Positions 1-11,773 of a stretch of DNA of 38,178 bases are shown here, in pieces. Made by a program: the position numbers and the translations under genes. The notes beneath the pieces are model-generated. The model saw nothing but the letters and a program-made list of their open reading frames with translations, had not been told where the DNA came from and ran no database searches. Source of the stretch: Burkholderiales bacterium (lineage in GTDB: Bacteria > Pseudomonadota > Gammaproteobacteria > Burkholderiales > Burkholderiaceae_F); NCBI GenBank assembly GCA_020248785.1, contig JADCGX010000030.1:1-38178 (forward strand), in the 5' to 3' direction. How positions within the stretch are numbered: position 1 is the stretch's first letter; every line of letters starts with the position of its first letter.

Positions 1-684
1 AGCGTCGCCGATGCGGCGCTCGCGGCATCCGTGCTCGCGGCCAGGCCCGCCTGGCGCGAGCTGCCGGCGCAGGGGCTCGCCAGTGGCGGGCCTGTCTTCG
101 GCGCCGTGACCACGCCGCAGCAACATCTGGCTGCGCCATCGATGCTCGCGGCGCTGGAGCGCGCCACGCAGACGTTGTGCGCCAAGGGCGCGCGCGTGAC
201 CGATGTCACCTGGCCGCGCGTGTTCGATGGCCTGTTCGATGCGCAGAAAACGGTGCAGGCGTTCGAGACGGCCCGCGCCCTTGCCACGGAGTACACCGGG
301 CAGCGGGAGCGTCTGTCGGCGCGCCTGGCGGAGGGCATCGAGCAGGGCCGTGGCATTGCGGTGGAGCAGTACACCGCGGCGCTGCAACTCGGCCGCGCCT
401 GCGCCGCGGCCATCGAGAGCCTGTTCGGCGTGGCGGAGGTGCTGCTCACGCCCAGTGCGCCGGGCGAAGCCCCGGTCGGATTGACGTCCACCGGCGACCC
501 CGTATTCAACCGCCCCTGGCACTTGCTTGGCTGCCCCATGCTCAACCTGCCGGTGCCGCAGGCGCTCAGTGAGAGCGAGACAGGACTGCCCTTGGGGCTA
601 TGCGTGGTGGCGCGCCCCGGTGACGATGCACGATTGTGGGCGCATGCGGCGTGGATCGAGGCCGCGTGGCGTGACGTGAATTGA
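1..684 (+). CDS. Amidase signature family protein, C-terminal part (5' end outside window)
   Basis: The reading frame is open from the first base, so the gene begins upstream of the window; about 227 residues are visible. The C-terminal segment EVLLTPSAPGEAPVG followed by FNRPWHLLGCPMLNLPVP is typical of the end of amidase signature enzymes (GatA, AtzF and related amidohydrolases): a strand ending in TP(S/T), then the small-residue loop before the last helices. The catalytic Ser-Ser-Lys region lies upstream and cannot be checked. The family hydrolyses amide bonds through a Ser-cisSer-Lys triad. The substrate is unknown; no gatB or gatC follows, so a stand-alone amidase is more likely than the Glu-tRNA amidotransferase subunit. 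The gene ends 47 bp before the converging stress protein gene. Confidence 0.85.
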   Translation, partial: SVADAALAASVLAARPAWRELPAQGLASGGPVFGAVTTPQQHLAAPSMLAALERATQTLCAKGARVTDVTWPRVFDGLFDAQKTVQAFETARALATEYTGQRERLSARLAEGIEQGRGIAVEQYTAALQLGRACAAAIESLFGVAEVLLTPSAPGEAPVGLTSTGDPVFNRPWHLLGCPMLNLPVPQALSESETGLPLGLCVVARPGDDARLWAHAAWIEAAWRDVN

Positions 685-731
685 CGCGGGCGGCGCGCGC
701 GGCGCAGATGACGTCCGGGCGCCAGCCGGGC

Positions 732-1154
732 TTAGCGCACGATCAGCACGGGGACGGTCGCCTCCGACAGCACGCTGCGACCGACCGAGCCCAGCACCGT
801 CCGGCGCAGCAGGCCACCTTCGCTTGCACCGAGCACGATAAGGTCGAAGCCGCCGTCGACGGCAGTCTGCGCGATCTCCGGGCCCGGCTCGCCCTCGCGC
901 ACATCCAGCGTCGGTGCGTAGCCGGCGTCCCTCAGTTGCTGCAACAGTGGGCCGACAATGGCCTGCGGATCGACATCGGGCAGCGCCGGCATGCCGGGGT
1001 CGGCGCCCAAGGCGCCCACCGCGCGTAGCGGCGGCGGCTTCTCGATGAACAGGCAGGTGAGTTCGGCCCGCTCGAACATGGTGCGCATGCGGGCGACGTA
1101 GGCGACGGCGTGGCGCGAAGTGGGGCTGCCGTCCATGGCGATCAGTACTTTCAT
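732..1154 (-). CDS. Universal stress protein (UspA family)
   Basis: 140 residues, the usual length for a single-domain Usp. It opens with MKVLIAMDGSPTSRHAV, the family's first strand and Asp-containing loop, and ends with the nucleotide-binding stretch GASEGGLLRRTVLGSVGRSV and the strand VPVLIVR. Compared with the ATP-binding pattern G-2x-G-9x-G-S/T, the first Gly and the final GS keep register but the middle Gly is Glu, so ATP binding is likely but not certain. The start at 1154 is chosen because a perfect AAGGAGG lies at 1159-1165; the frame runs open further upstream, but that part does not resemble the family. Usp proteins are cytoplasmic stress-resilience factors. The gene lies alone, convergent with the amidase and downstream of valS. 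Confidence 0.9.
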   Translation of the reverse strand: MKVLIAMDGSPTSRHAVAYVARMRTMFERAELTCLFIEKPPPLRAVGALGADPGMPALPDVDPQAIVGPLLQQLRDAGYAPTLDVREGEPGPEIAQTAVDGGFDLIVLGASEGGLLRRTVLGSVGRSVLSEATVPVLIVR

Positions 1155-1572
1155 GCGTCCTCCTTGGCGTTCGCCGTGCCCGTCGTTGCCGGGTCCGCTC
1201 GCTCCAGCGAGCATAGACCCGCAGGTAGGCGTGAGGCCCGCACGACGGGCGCGCCGATTGGGCGAATTGAAAGCGGTCGAGCGCGGCTCACAGGTAACGA
1301 ACGCACGGGCGGCTGGGTCGTGCGCACTGCGCCGAGCGCATCGACTCAAGCCGCGGCGAACAGCGCGCGATCAGCGGATCGCCCGCGAGGGCGCAAGGCG
1401 CAAGGTCGGCGTCAACGCGGTGACCTTCAACATGCACGACATCGGCGCTCGCCTGCGCAGTCCCAAATGGGCCAAGGCCTTCCTTCGTCGCGGCCGCCTT
1501 GACTCGCTCGCGCGAGCCGGGCGCCGCTGCGCCGTTGCATGTCTGCGGATCTGGAGCGTCCGGCGACCGCGG
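1155..1572. other. Non-coding interval between valS and the stress protein gene
   Basis: 418 bp between two minus-strand genes. It holds the ribosome binding site of the stress protein at 1159-1165 and presumably its promoter. No tRNA, convincing rho-independent terminator or protein with family-like sequence was seen. Open frames here on both strands look like GC-rich noise. Confidence 0.5.
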
Positions 1573-4527
<2,955 letters not shown>

Positions 4528-4659
4528 GCGGGTCGTCCGTCGCAGGATTTACGCGTTCGTCACAGTTGGTTTGAAGTTTAGGGGAGTTGTTCGGTAGCCT
4601 CTCGTACCGGGCCCGTGATCGGCACGCGGACGGCACGTCGGTTGTTCTGGGGAGAGTCA

Positions 4660-7443
4660 ATGTTTGGAATGCGAGTGATCGCGGGCGCCGTGGCGGCCGC
4701 GCTGGTTGCCGGTTGCGCGAGCACCGCCCCATCCACCAGCAAGGGCAGCGAAGCCGCAGCCGGCACGCCCGCGCCCGCGGCGGGCAGCACTGGCTCCGCT
4801 CAGCGCGGTGCAGGCTCCGTGCAGCCCAGCGGCCAAGGGGCGGCCGCGCCGCCCGCCGCGGGCAGCCAGGCGCAGGCGCCGGGAGCTGCGAGTGCGGCAG
4901 CGCGACCCCCCGAGGCAAATGCGTTGCGGCCGTTCGCGGACGTGGTGCGCGACGCCAAGGAGGCCAAGGGCTTCTTCACCGTCTGGACCAAGGATGACCG
5001 GACCTGGCTGGAGATCCGGCCCGAGCAACTCGAGCAACCCATGTTCTTCGGCAACTCGCTTGCCTCGGGCCTCGGAGAACGTTTCTTCCTGCCGGGCTTG
5101 ATGGGTCAGGAGCATGTGGTCGTCCTGCGCCGCGTTGGCAACAACCTGCAACTGGTAGCGCGCAACATGCGCGTTCGGGCAGCGGCGGGCACGCCGCTGG
5201 AGGCCGCGGTGCGCGAGAGTTATTCGGATAGCCTGTTGGCGGCGGCCCCCGTGGTCAGCGCGCCACACGCGGAGCGCAAGTCGTTCCTGGTGGATGCCGC
5301 GGTGCTGCTGGGCACCGACCTTCCGGGCGCGCAGACCGCGCTCGAAAGCGCGTTTCGGCTGAGCTACGCGTTCGACCGCGCCAACAGCAACATCGAGCGC
5401 GCGCGAACGAGCGAGTCCGGCACCATCGTGACCTTTCGCAAGCACTTCGCCGTGCCCAAGCTGCCGGCGCCGCCGCTGACCCCGCCGCCCCCGGGCACGC
5501 CGCAGGTGCCGCCGCCGCAGGCGCTGCCTGACGCGCGCAGCCTGTTCCTGAGTTTTGCCTACACGCTGGCACCCCTGCCGGCGCAGCCGATGCGGCCGCG
5601 TCTGGCGGACCAGCGTGTCGGGCACTTCACCACCGCCTTCTGGGACTTCGGCAACCCGGCCAGCGGCGACGCGCGCACGCACTACGTCGAACGCTGGCGG
5701 CTTGAGAAAAAGGACCCGGCCGCCGAACTGTCCGAGCCCAAGGAACCGATCCTCGTCTGGATGGACAAGAACATCCCCGAGGCGCATCGCGAGGCGGTGC
5801 GCGGCGGGATCGTCGAGTGGAACAAGGCGTTCGAGCGGGCCGGCTTCCGCAACGCGATTGAGGTGCGCCAGCAACCAGCCGACGCCGACTGGAGCACGGT
5901 GGAAGGCACGCGCCATCTGGCTGTGCGCTGGTTTGCCATGCAGGGGCCCGGCGCGGTGGCCGTTGGACCCAGCCAGTCCGACCCGCGCAGCGGCGAGATC
6001 CTGCGCGGCGCGGCGATCATTCCGGAAAACTGGGTGCGAATCGGCACGCAGGCGGTCAACGAGTGGCTGACGCGCCCGCCTGCCGCCACCCTATCCGAGC
6101 TGATCGAGGGGCGGCAGTGCAGCTACTCGCTCGACGCGCTCGAGCAGGCGGCCTTCGGCTACGAGTTGCTGGCCGCGCGCGGCGAGCTGCGGCCGGGCAG
6201 CCCCGAGGCCGAGCGCTACATCGCCGACAGCCTGAAGGACGTCGTGATGCACGAGGTCGGCCACGCGCTGGGACTGCGGCACAACTTCAAGGGCTCCACG
6301 GGCGTGAAGTTCGAGCAACTGCGCGATGCGGCCCTCGCGCGCCAGCGCGGCATCTCCAATTCGGTGATGGACTACAACGCCCTGAACATCGCGCTCGAAG
6401 GCGAGCCGGCGACCGTTCTGAACCAGGTGACCCTGGGCGAGTACGACTACTGGGCGATCGAGTACGCCTATCGCGAGCTGACGCCAGAGCGCGAGAGGGA
6501 GGAACTGGCGCGCATCGCGGGCCGCTCCAGCGGCAACCCCGCCTTGGCCTATGCGACCGACGAAGACGTGATCCCGATTGCCGGCGGCGCCATCGATCCG
6601 CTCGCCAATCAGTGGGACCTCGGCCCCGACCCCCTGGCCTACTTCAAGCGCCGGTTCGTGCTGTCGCGCGAATTGTGGCAACGCACGCAAACCCGCCGCC
6701 TCACGCCCGATGAAAGCTACGCGCTGTTGCGCCGTAATCTTCAGCGAGGCTTGAGTCAGATCGGCGCTGTGACGCCGCTCGTCGCCAAGTATGTCGGTGG
6801 CGTCTACACGGCGCGGGATCTGCCTGGCGCCAGCCGGGCGCTGCTGGCGCCGGTGCCGCCCGCGCAGCAGCGTGAGGCGCTTGCTGTGCTCGCGCGCGAG
6901 GTGTTCGCGGTGGACAGCTTTCGCTTCGATCCGGACTTCATGAGCCGGCTCGGCGTGGACCACCTGGACCGCCTCGCCAACCCGGCCGGCCCGCAGTTCA
7001 ATACTGATTTCAGCCTTGCCAACGCGGTGCTCAACATCCAGCGCGGCGCGCTCGACCAGGTGATGTCCGATGCGGTCGCCGCGCGGCTGGCGGACGCCGA
7101 AACCAAGCAGCGGGATCGCGGCAGTGTGTTCACGCTCGCCGAAATGCACCGACGGCTGTACGACGCGATCTGGAGCGAGCTCAAATCCGGCGCCGCGATC
7201 GACAGCCTGCGCCGCAACCTCCAGCGTGAGCACGCGCGGCGCCTGGCCGCCGGTCTCGTGCGCCCGGCCGCGCCCGTGGCCGCCGATGTGCGTGCGGTCA
7301 ATCGGCAGGTGGCGATGCGACTGAAGACCGAGTTGCAGCAGGCGCAGGGGCGCAGTGGCGACGCGATCACCCGTGCCCACTTGTCGGAGACCCTGGCGCT
7401 GATCGAGCAGGCGCTCAGCGCGCCGCTGACCAAGGCGCTTTGA
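4660..7443 (+). CDS. Lipoprotein zinc-dependent metalloprotease (metzincin-like, DUF5117/DUF4953 type)
   Basis: 927 residues from the ATG at 4660, which is preceded by GGGGAG at 4649-4654. The N-terminus is a lipoprotein signal with lipobox VAGC (Cys19), followed by an Ala/Ser/Gly/Pro-rich linker of about 75 residues, so the mature protein is probably tethered to a membrane facing the periplasm. The catalytic site HEVGHALGLRHNF lies near residue 531 and matches HExxHxxGxxH; the downstream SNSVMDYNAL fits a metzincin Met-turn. The flanking architecture matches the large bacterial zinc-dependent metalloproteases annotated with DUF5117 and DUF4953. A proline-rich loop (PAPPLTPPPPGTPQVPPP) near residues 269-286 interrupts the N-terminal domain. 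Substrate unknown. A frame extension 15 codons upstream is rejected because it would bury the signal peptide. Confidence 0.9.
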   Translation: MFGMRVIAGAVAAALVAGCASTAPSTSKGSEAAAGTPAPAAGSTGSAQRGAGSVQPSGQGAAAPPAAGSQAQAPGAASAAARPPEANALRPFADVVRDAKEAKGFFTVWTKDDRTWLEIRPEQLEQPMFFGNSLASGLGERFFLPGLMGQEHVVVLRRVGNNLQLVARNMRVRAAAGTPLEAAVRESYSDSLLAAAPVVSAPHAERKSFLVDAAVLLGTDLPGAQTALESAFRLSYAFDRANSNIERARTSESGTIVTFRKHFAVPKLPAPPLTPPPPGTPQVPPPQALPDARSLFLSFAYTLAPLPAQPMRPRLADQRVGHFTTAFWDFGNPASGDARTHYVERWRLEKKDPAAELSEPKEPILVWMDKNIPEAHREAVRGGIVEWNKAFERAGFRNAIEVRQQPADADWSTVEGTRHLAVRWFAMQGPGAVAVGPSQSDPRSGEILRGAAIIPENWVRIGTQAVNEWLTRPPAATLSELIEGRQCSYSLDALEQAAFGYELLAARGELRPGSPEAERYIADSLKDVVMHEVGHALGLRHNFKGSTGVKFEQLRDAALARQRGISNSVMDYNALNIALEGEPATVLNQVTLGEYDYWAIEYAYRELTPEREREELARIAGRSSGNPALAYATDEDVIPIAGGAIDPLANQWDLGPDPLAYFKRRFVLSRELWQRTQTRRLTPDESYALLRRNLQRGLSQIGAVTPLVAKYVGGVYTARDLPGASRALLAPVPPAQQREALAVLAREVFAVDSFRFDPDFMSRLGVDHLDRLANPAGPQFNTDFSLANAVLNIQRGALDQVMSDAVAARLADAETKQRDRGSVFTLAEMHRRLYDAIWSELKSGAAIDSLRRNLQREHARRLAAGLVRPAAPVAADVRAVNRQVAMRLKTELQQAQGRSGDAITRAHLSETLALIEQALSAPLTKAL

Positions 7444-7447
7444 GGTC

Positions 7448-7473
7448 CATGCGATCGCGGGCGCGATCGCATG
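7448..7473. repeat. Perfect 11-bp inverted repeat after the metalloprotease gene
   Basis: CATGCGATCGC, a 4-base loop, then GCGATCGCATG, starting 4 bp after the metalloprotease stop codon. It would make a very stable RNA hairpin and may end or protect the mRNA, but no U-tract follows, so it is not a canonical intrinsic terminator. The core GCGATCGC is itself an 8-base palindrome present twice. Confidence 0.75.
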
Positions 7474-7499
7474 TGGATGTCGAATCGCGGTTGAGTTTG

Positions 7500-7533
7500 T
7501 TCGGCTTCGCTGGCAAGACCGCACGAAGCCGAA
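7500..7533. repeat. Perfect 10-bp inverted repeat between convergent genes
   Basis: TTCGGCTTCG, a 14-base loop, then CGAAGCCGAA. It lies midway between the convergent metalloprotease and DUF2486-like genes. It could act as a transcript-end structure for either; no U-run is present on either strand. Confidence 0.6.
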
Positions 7534-7629
7534 TCCGCTCTCGCAGCGTGCGGAGTAGTTCGACGTTCGTGGTGGGCCGATCGCCCGCTGCGCTGTCGGC
7601 GGCCTCGGCCGCTGCGATGCTCCGCGCAG

Positions 7630-8244
7630 TTACTTGCCGCGCGCCCGCATCGCCGCGACCTCGGCTTTCACGGCCTTGTCGACCAGGTCGCGCAAGGACG
7701 CGGCGATCGCGACGCGGGTCTCGGCCGCGAGGCGCTCGAGAGCGGCCTGGATGCCGGGCTGCAGTTTTTCTCGGACGATGTGCTCGACGTTCTGCGGCAG
7801 GCGCAACGACAACTCACGCAGGATCGAATCGCGCAGGTCGGCTTCGAGCTGGGTCCAATTGGGCTCGGGCAGCGCGGCCTGCGCGCGCGAGTCCACGCCT
7901 GGCGCGGCCGGCACTGGAGCAGTCGCGGGCGGCAAGCGTTCCGGCGGCAGCGTGTCGAGTCCGTGGATCGCCGGCAATGGCGGTACGGCGGGCTGGGGCG
8001 CGCTCACGGTCGCAGACGCAGCAACGGGTGAGCTGACCTCCGCGGCGGCGGCTGGGTGCGCCACCGGTGCCGGCGACCCCGCCCACGGTGCTGGCGGAAG
8101 CGGTTGGGTCAGCGCTGGCGGCAGCGTGAAGTCGATCTCGATCGGCGGCAGCGTCAGCCGCTCGGTGAGTACCGGGATGCTGGGGTCGTCGAAGTCCGCC
8201 GGCAGGCCAGGTCCGCGCTTGGCGTCTCGGTCGTTAACGGCCAT
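7630..8244 (-). CDS. DUF2486-like protein, Pro/Ala-rich with amphipathic C-terminus
   Basis: 204 residues. The first 40 are charged and proline-containing (DDPSIPVLTERLTLPPIEIDF). The middle (about 45-120) is a low-complexity Ala/Pro/Val stretch. The last 75 residues form probable amphipathic helices (LRLPQNVEHIVREKLQPG, then ETRVAIAASLRDLVDKAV). The short 'DDPSIPVLTERL' segment and the place next to holC recall the DUF2486 proteins of Burkholderiales; this is from memory of the family, not an alignment. There is no signal peptide or membrane segment. Function unknown. It lies 56 bp downstream of holC in the same direction and is probably co-transcribed. Confidence 0.75.
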   Translation of the reverse strand: MAVNDRDAKRGPGLPADFDDPSIPVLTERLTLPPIEIDFTLPPALTQPLPPAPWAGSPAPVAHPAAAAEVSSPVAASATVSAPQPAVPPLPAIHGLDTLPPERLPPATAPVPAAPGVDSRAQAALPEPNWTQLEADLRDSILRELSLRLPQNVEHIVREKLQPGIQAALERLAAETRVAIAASLRDLVDKAVKAEVAAMRARGK

Positions 8245-8300
8245 CGTGAATGCTGCCTTTGCCGACGGTCCTGTGAGTGATGCGGTTTCGCGCGAGAACG

Positions 8301-8732
8301 CTATTGGTCGGCCGTCATGTCGTGCATGGTCGGCGCCAGACCGGCATCACGATAGCGCTTGACGCGGCCGCGCGCGGCCTGCCGGTCGGCGTCTTCGCGC
8401 GAGACCACCTCAACCACGCGTTCAAAACCAGAGAATAGCGATTCAAAGGCCGGCGGTGGCTCGTCGTCAAGATTGAGCAGCACATCGCGCGCCAGCGGCT
8501 GCGGCTGCAGGGTGAGCACGATCGGCGTTTGCGCGGCGAGCGGCGAATCAGCGTACACATGCGGAAGAAAGTCCAACGCCGAGAAAGTCCACAGCGCAGT
8601 GTCGAAGCGCGCCAGCCGATCCGCGTCGCGCGCGTAGGCCAGTACCGACTTGCCTGCGCCGCGTGCCTTGCGCACCAGGCGACAGGCGTAGTGCAGGCGA
8701 TGCTCGACGTTGAAGTAGAAGTCGATGCGCAT
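8301..8732 (-). CDS. holC: DNA polymerase III subunit chi
   Basis: 143 residues from the ATG at 8732. It begins MRIDFYFNVEHRLHYACRLV, matching the family's first strand and helix, and contains the later blocks LARFDTALWTFSALDFLPH and PIVLTLQPQPLARDVLLNLDDEPP, which correspond to the typical 'LW...FIPH' and 'LlNL...PP' regions. Chi joins psi in the clamp-loader complex and contacts single-strand-binding protein at the replisome. The frame extends upstream, but that part overlaps a dispersed palindrome and does not resemble the family. Gene order pepA-holC-DUF2486 is typical of betaproteobacteria. Confidence 0.92.
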   Translation of the reverse strand: MRIDFYFNVEHRLHYACRLVRKARGAGKSVLAYARDADRLARFDTALWTFSALDFLPHVYADSPLAAQTPIVLTLQPQPLARDVLLNLDDEPPPAFESLFSGFERVVEVVSREDADRQAARGRVKRYRDAGLAPTMHDMTADQ

Positions 8733-8743
8733 GGACTTTCCGA

Positions 8744-8780
8744 CTCGGTGTACGCGATGGCTTCGCCTTCGCACGTGCAG
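8744..8780. repeat. REP-like palindromic repeat, copy 1
   Basis: About 37 bp immediately upstream of holC that matches a second copy at 12923-12959 nearly base for base (TCGGTGTACGCGAT and TCGCACGTGCA are shared, with two single-base gaps and a few changes between). The core folds as TGTACGCGA-GG...CC-TCGCACGTGCA. Repetition in two intergenic places suggests a dispersed extragenic palindrome rather than coding sequence. Confidence 0.55.
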
Positions 8781-8950
8781 TTCGCCTGCCCGTTCAGTGG
8801 GCCGAGCTTCGCAGCGGCCGGGCAATCGGCCCAATCACACGCGCGACGGTTCGACCTCGCGGACAGCGCCGGCTGAAACCCTATGGGACGATTCGCCGTC
8901 GCCGCGGCGGCCGCCCAAGGTTTCCGCCAAGGTCTCCACCCCCTTTCCAA

Positions 8951-10444
8951 CTAGCCCCCGGCGCGACCCATCAGGAACTGCGTGAGCAGCGGCACGGGCC
9001 TTCCGGTGGCGCCCTTGGCGGCACCGCTCTTCCACGCCGTGCCTGCGATGTCCAGGTGCGCCCACCGGTAGGCCTTGGTAAAGCGGGCGAGGAAGCAGGC
9101 CGCGACCACCGCACCGGCCTTGCCTGGCGCGCCGATGTTGGCCATGTCCGCAAAGTTGGACTTCAGCTGGTCCTGGTAGGCGTCTTCCACGGGCATGCGC
9201 CACGCTGGATCGAAGGCCGCGCGAGAGGCCGCGAGCAGCTCGTCGGCGAGTTCGTCGTCGGGCGAGAAGAGGCCGGTGTGCACGTCGCCGAGCGCGACCA
9301 CGCAGGCCCCGGTCAGGGTCGCAATGTCGATCACCGCGGCGGGCTTGAAGCGCTCGGCATAGGTGAGCGCATCGCACAGGATCAGCCGGCCCTCGGCGTC
9401 GGTGTTCAGCACCTCGATGGTCTGGCCCGACATGGAGGTGAATATGTCGCCAGGCTTGGTCGCGGTGCCCGACAGCATGTTCTCGCAGGCCACCAGGATG
9501 CCCACGACATTGACCGGCAGCTTCATCTCGGCCACCGCGCGCAGCGTACCGAACACGCTGGCCGCGCCGCACATGTCGTACTTCATCTCGTCCATGTTGG
9601 CGCCGGGCTTCAGCGACACGCCGCCGGTGTCGAAGGTGATGCCTTTGCCCACCAGCACGACCGGCGCCGCTGTCTTCGCCGCGCCCTTGTAGTGCATGAC
9701 GATCAGTCGCGGCGGCTGCGCCGAGCCGTTGGTCACCGAGAGAAACGAGTCCATGCCGAGCTTCTCGATGCCCTTGCGGTCGAACACCTCGACCTGCAGC
9801 TTGAACTCCTTGCCGAGCTTTTCGGCCTGCGCGCCGAGGAAGCTTGGCGTGCACACATTGCCGGGGAGGTTACCGAGGCGCTTGGTGAGTTCACTGCCAT
9901 TGGCGAGCGCCACACCCTGCTTGATGCCTTGCTCGACCTGCGCGTCCTTGGCGTGTGCCAGCAGCGTGATGCTGGCAGGGCCCTTCGGCTCGTCGTCCTT
10001 CTTGCTCTTCAGCTCGTCCGTCCGGAACACGGTCTCGCGGGCGGTGGTGACGAACAGACGCGCCAGCGCATCATGCCTGGCGGCCTTGCCTTTGCCGCCT
10101 GTCCATTCGAGTGCGGCGATGGCGAGATCCTTGACTGCCGGACCTGCGGCCTTGATCGCCGTGCGAACGGCCTCGCCGAACGCACGCTGGCTGAACTCCT
10201 CGCGCTTGCCCAGGCCCACCACCAGGACGCGCGGTGCCGCCACATTGGCAAGCTGGCGCAGCATCACGGCGCTGCCCTTCTTTCCCGTCACATCGCCGCT
10301 CTTGATCGCAGCCTTGATCACGCCCTTGCTGGCCGCGTCGATCGCCTTGGCGCTCGGGGTCATCTCACCATCGGCAAACACGCCCACTGTCACGCAGTCG
10401 GCCTTGATCGCGTCGCCGGCGGCGACCTTCGTGATAAATTCCAT
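8951..10444 (-). CDS. pepA: Leucyl aminopeptidase (M17, cytosol aminopeptidase)
   Basis: 497 residues from the ATG at 10444, preceded by a GAGAG-type ribosome site. The C-terminal catalytic domain carries the two-metal signature: [17 protein letters not shown] (metal-binding Lys and Asp), then MKYDMCGAA and [14 protein letters not shown], the PROSITE-type NTDAEGR motif that supplies further metal ligands. The N-terminal macro-like domain (residues 1-170) includes [13 protein letters not shown]. PepA removes N-terminal Leu and other residues in the cytoplasm; in Escherichia coli it also binds DNA in Xer recombination and carAB regulation, which the sequence here cannot show. A start 21 codons upstream is possible but adds a non-family basic leader. 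It diverges from lptF across 204 bp, the usual arrangement in this phylum. Confidence 0.97.
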   Translation of the reverse strand: MEFITKVAAGDAIKADCVTVGVFADGEMTPSAKAIDAASKGVIKAAIKSGDVTGKKGSAVMLRQLANVAAPRVLVVGLGKREEFSQRAFGEAVRTAIKAAGPAVKDLAIAALEWTGGKGKAARHDALARLFVTTARETVFRTDELKSKKDDEPKGPASITLLAHAKDAQVEQGIKQGVALANGSELTKRLGNLPGNVCTPSFLGAQAEKLGKEFKLQVEVFDRKGIEKLGMDSFLSVTNGSAQPPRLIVMHYKGAAKTAAPVVLVGKGITFDTGGVSLKPGANMDEMKYDMCGAASVFGTLRAVAEMKLPVNVVGILVACENMLSGTATKPGDIFTSMSGQTIEVLNTDAEGRLILCDALTYAERFKPAAVIDIATLTGACVVALGDVHTGLFSPDDELADELLAASRAAFDPAWRMPVEDAYQDQLKSNFADMANIGAPGKAGAVVAACFLARFTKAYRWAHLDIAGTAWKSGAAKGATGRPVPLLTQFLMGRAGG

Positions 10445-10648
10445 CGCGTTTTCTCTCTGGCGGCGAGGTTGTTTTCGAGTGAGGATCGCTGCCGCTTGCC
10501 TCGTCAATTGGCTGCGAGATCGCGGCGCCCGCGAGCACTGGCTGGCTGGCCGCGTGTTTCGGTTGCGCCGCGGCTTGTCTTGCTTGGTACGACCTGGTGC
10601 CTCGGACAGCCCGGCACCTCGGGTCGAGCAGTATAGCGATGCCGCTCC

Positions 10649-11773
10649 ATGATCTTCCGTCGCGCCATCGTCAACGAGCTCTCCAGCAACGCTGGCGCGG
10701 TGTTCACCGTGCTCTTCTCGATCGTCTTTTCCGTGACGCTGGTGCGCATCCTTGGCCAGGCAGCGGCAGGCACCGTCGACAACCAGGCGGTGTTCTCCAT
10801 CGTCGCGCTGTCTGCCCTGACCGTGCTGCCCTTGATGCTGTCGCTGACGCTGTTCATCGCGATTCTCATCACGCTATCGCGCGCCTACCGAGACTCCGAA
10901 ATGGTCGTGTGGTTTGCCAGCGGTCAGAGCCTGACAGCCTGGCTGTGGCCGGTGTCGCGCTTTGCGCTGCCAGGTGTCGTGCTCGTGGCGGTGCTTTCGT
11001 TGGTCGTGACACCGTGGGCCAATGGTCAGATCAGCGAGAGCCGGGAGCGCTTTGCCAAGCGCGATGACGTGAGCCGGGTCGCGCCCGGTCGCTTCATCGA
11101 ATCCAGTCGTGCGGACCGTGTCGTCTTTGTCGAGAACGTCGACATCGAAGGCAGCACGGTGCGAAACATTTTCGTCAGCGGCCGCCAGGGCGAGCGCGAG
11201 ATGGTGATCGTGGCGGCCGCTGGCGAGATCGAGCAGCGCGACAGCGGTGAGCGCTATCTGGTGCTGTCCAAGGGTCGGCGTTATGAGGGGCAGCCGGGCC
11301 AGGCCGAGTACCGGATGAGCGAGTTCGAGCGCTACGCCATTCGGCTCGAGCCTCAGGCCAACGCTCCCGCCGAGCAGCGGCGCACGCGCAGCAAGACAAC
11401 GTCGGAACTCTTGAGCGAGCGCGGTCGTTGGAACGACGGCGAGCTGACTTGGCGTCTTGGTCTGCCCGCCGTGGCCCTGCTGCTGTCGCTCATGGCGATT
11501 CCGCTGTCGTACACCAACCCGAGGCTGGGCCGTTCGGCCAACCTGATCGTCGCGGTGCTGGTGTTCATGCTTTACCTGACGACCCTGCAGCTCGTGCAGG
11601 GCTACGTGCAGTTGAAGGGTTTGCCCTTCGCCGTGGCGGTGTGGCTGCCACATGCCGTTGCTCTAGTCGCGCTGCTGCTGCTGTTCTTGCGGCGCACGGT
11701 GTTGCTGTCCTGGCTGCCGCGTCGGTTGGCGCGGCCGATCCATCGCTGGCGTATGCGTCGGGGCGCCGCATGA
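10649..11773 (+). CDS. lptF: LPS export ABC transporter permease LptF
   Basis: 374 residues. It starts [19 protein letters not shown], as usual for LptF, with two membrane helices (about 15-35 and 55-80), a large periplasmic beta-jellyroll domain (about 130-265) and further helices from about 272 to 360. The membrane-proximal segment [31 protein letters not shown] includes the conserved 'PLSytnPR' loop. LptF pairs with LptG and the LptB ATPase in the inner membrane to extract lipopolysaccharide and pass it to LptC. Its stop overlaps the lptG start (ATGA), so the two are translationally coupled. Confidence 0.96.
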   Translation: MIFRRAIVNELSSNAGAVFTVLFSIVFSVTLVRILGQAAAGTVDNQAVFSIVALSALTVLPLMLSLTLFIAILITLSRAYRDSEMVVWFASGQSLTAWLWPVSRFALPGVVLVAVLSLVVTPWANGQISESRERFAKRDDVSRVAPGRFIESSRADRVVFVENVDIEGSTVRNIFVSGRQGEREMVIVAAAGEIEQRDSGERYLVLSKGRRYEGQPGQAEYRMSEFERYAIRLEPQANAPAEQRRTRSKTTSELLSERGRWNDGELTWRLGLPAVALLLSLMAIPLSYTNPRLGRSANLIVAVLVFMLYLTTLQLVQGYVQLKGLPFAVAVWLPHAVALVALLLLFLRRTVLLSWLPRRLARPIHRWRMRRGAA

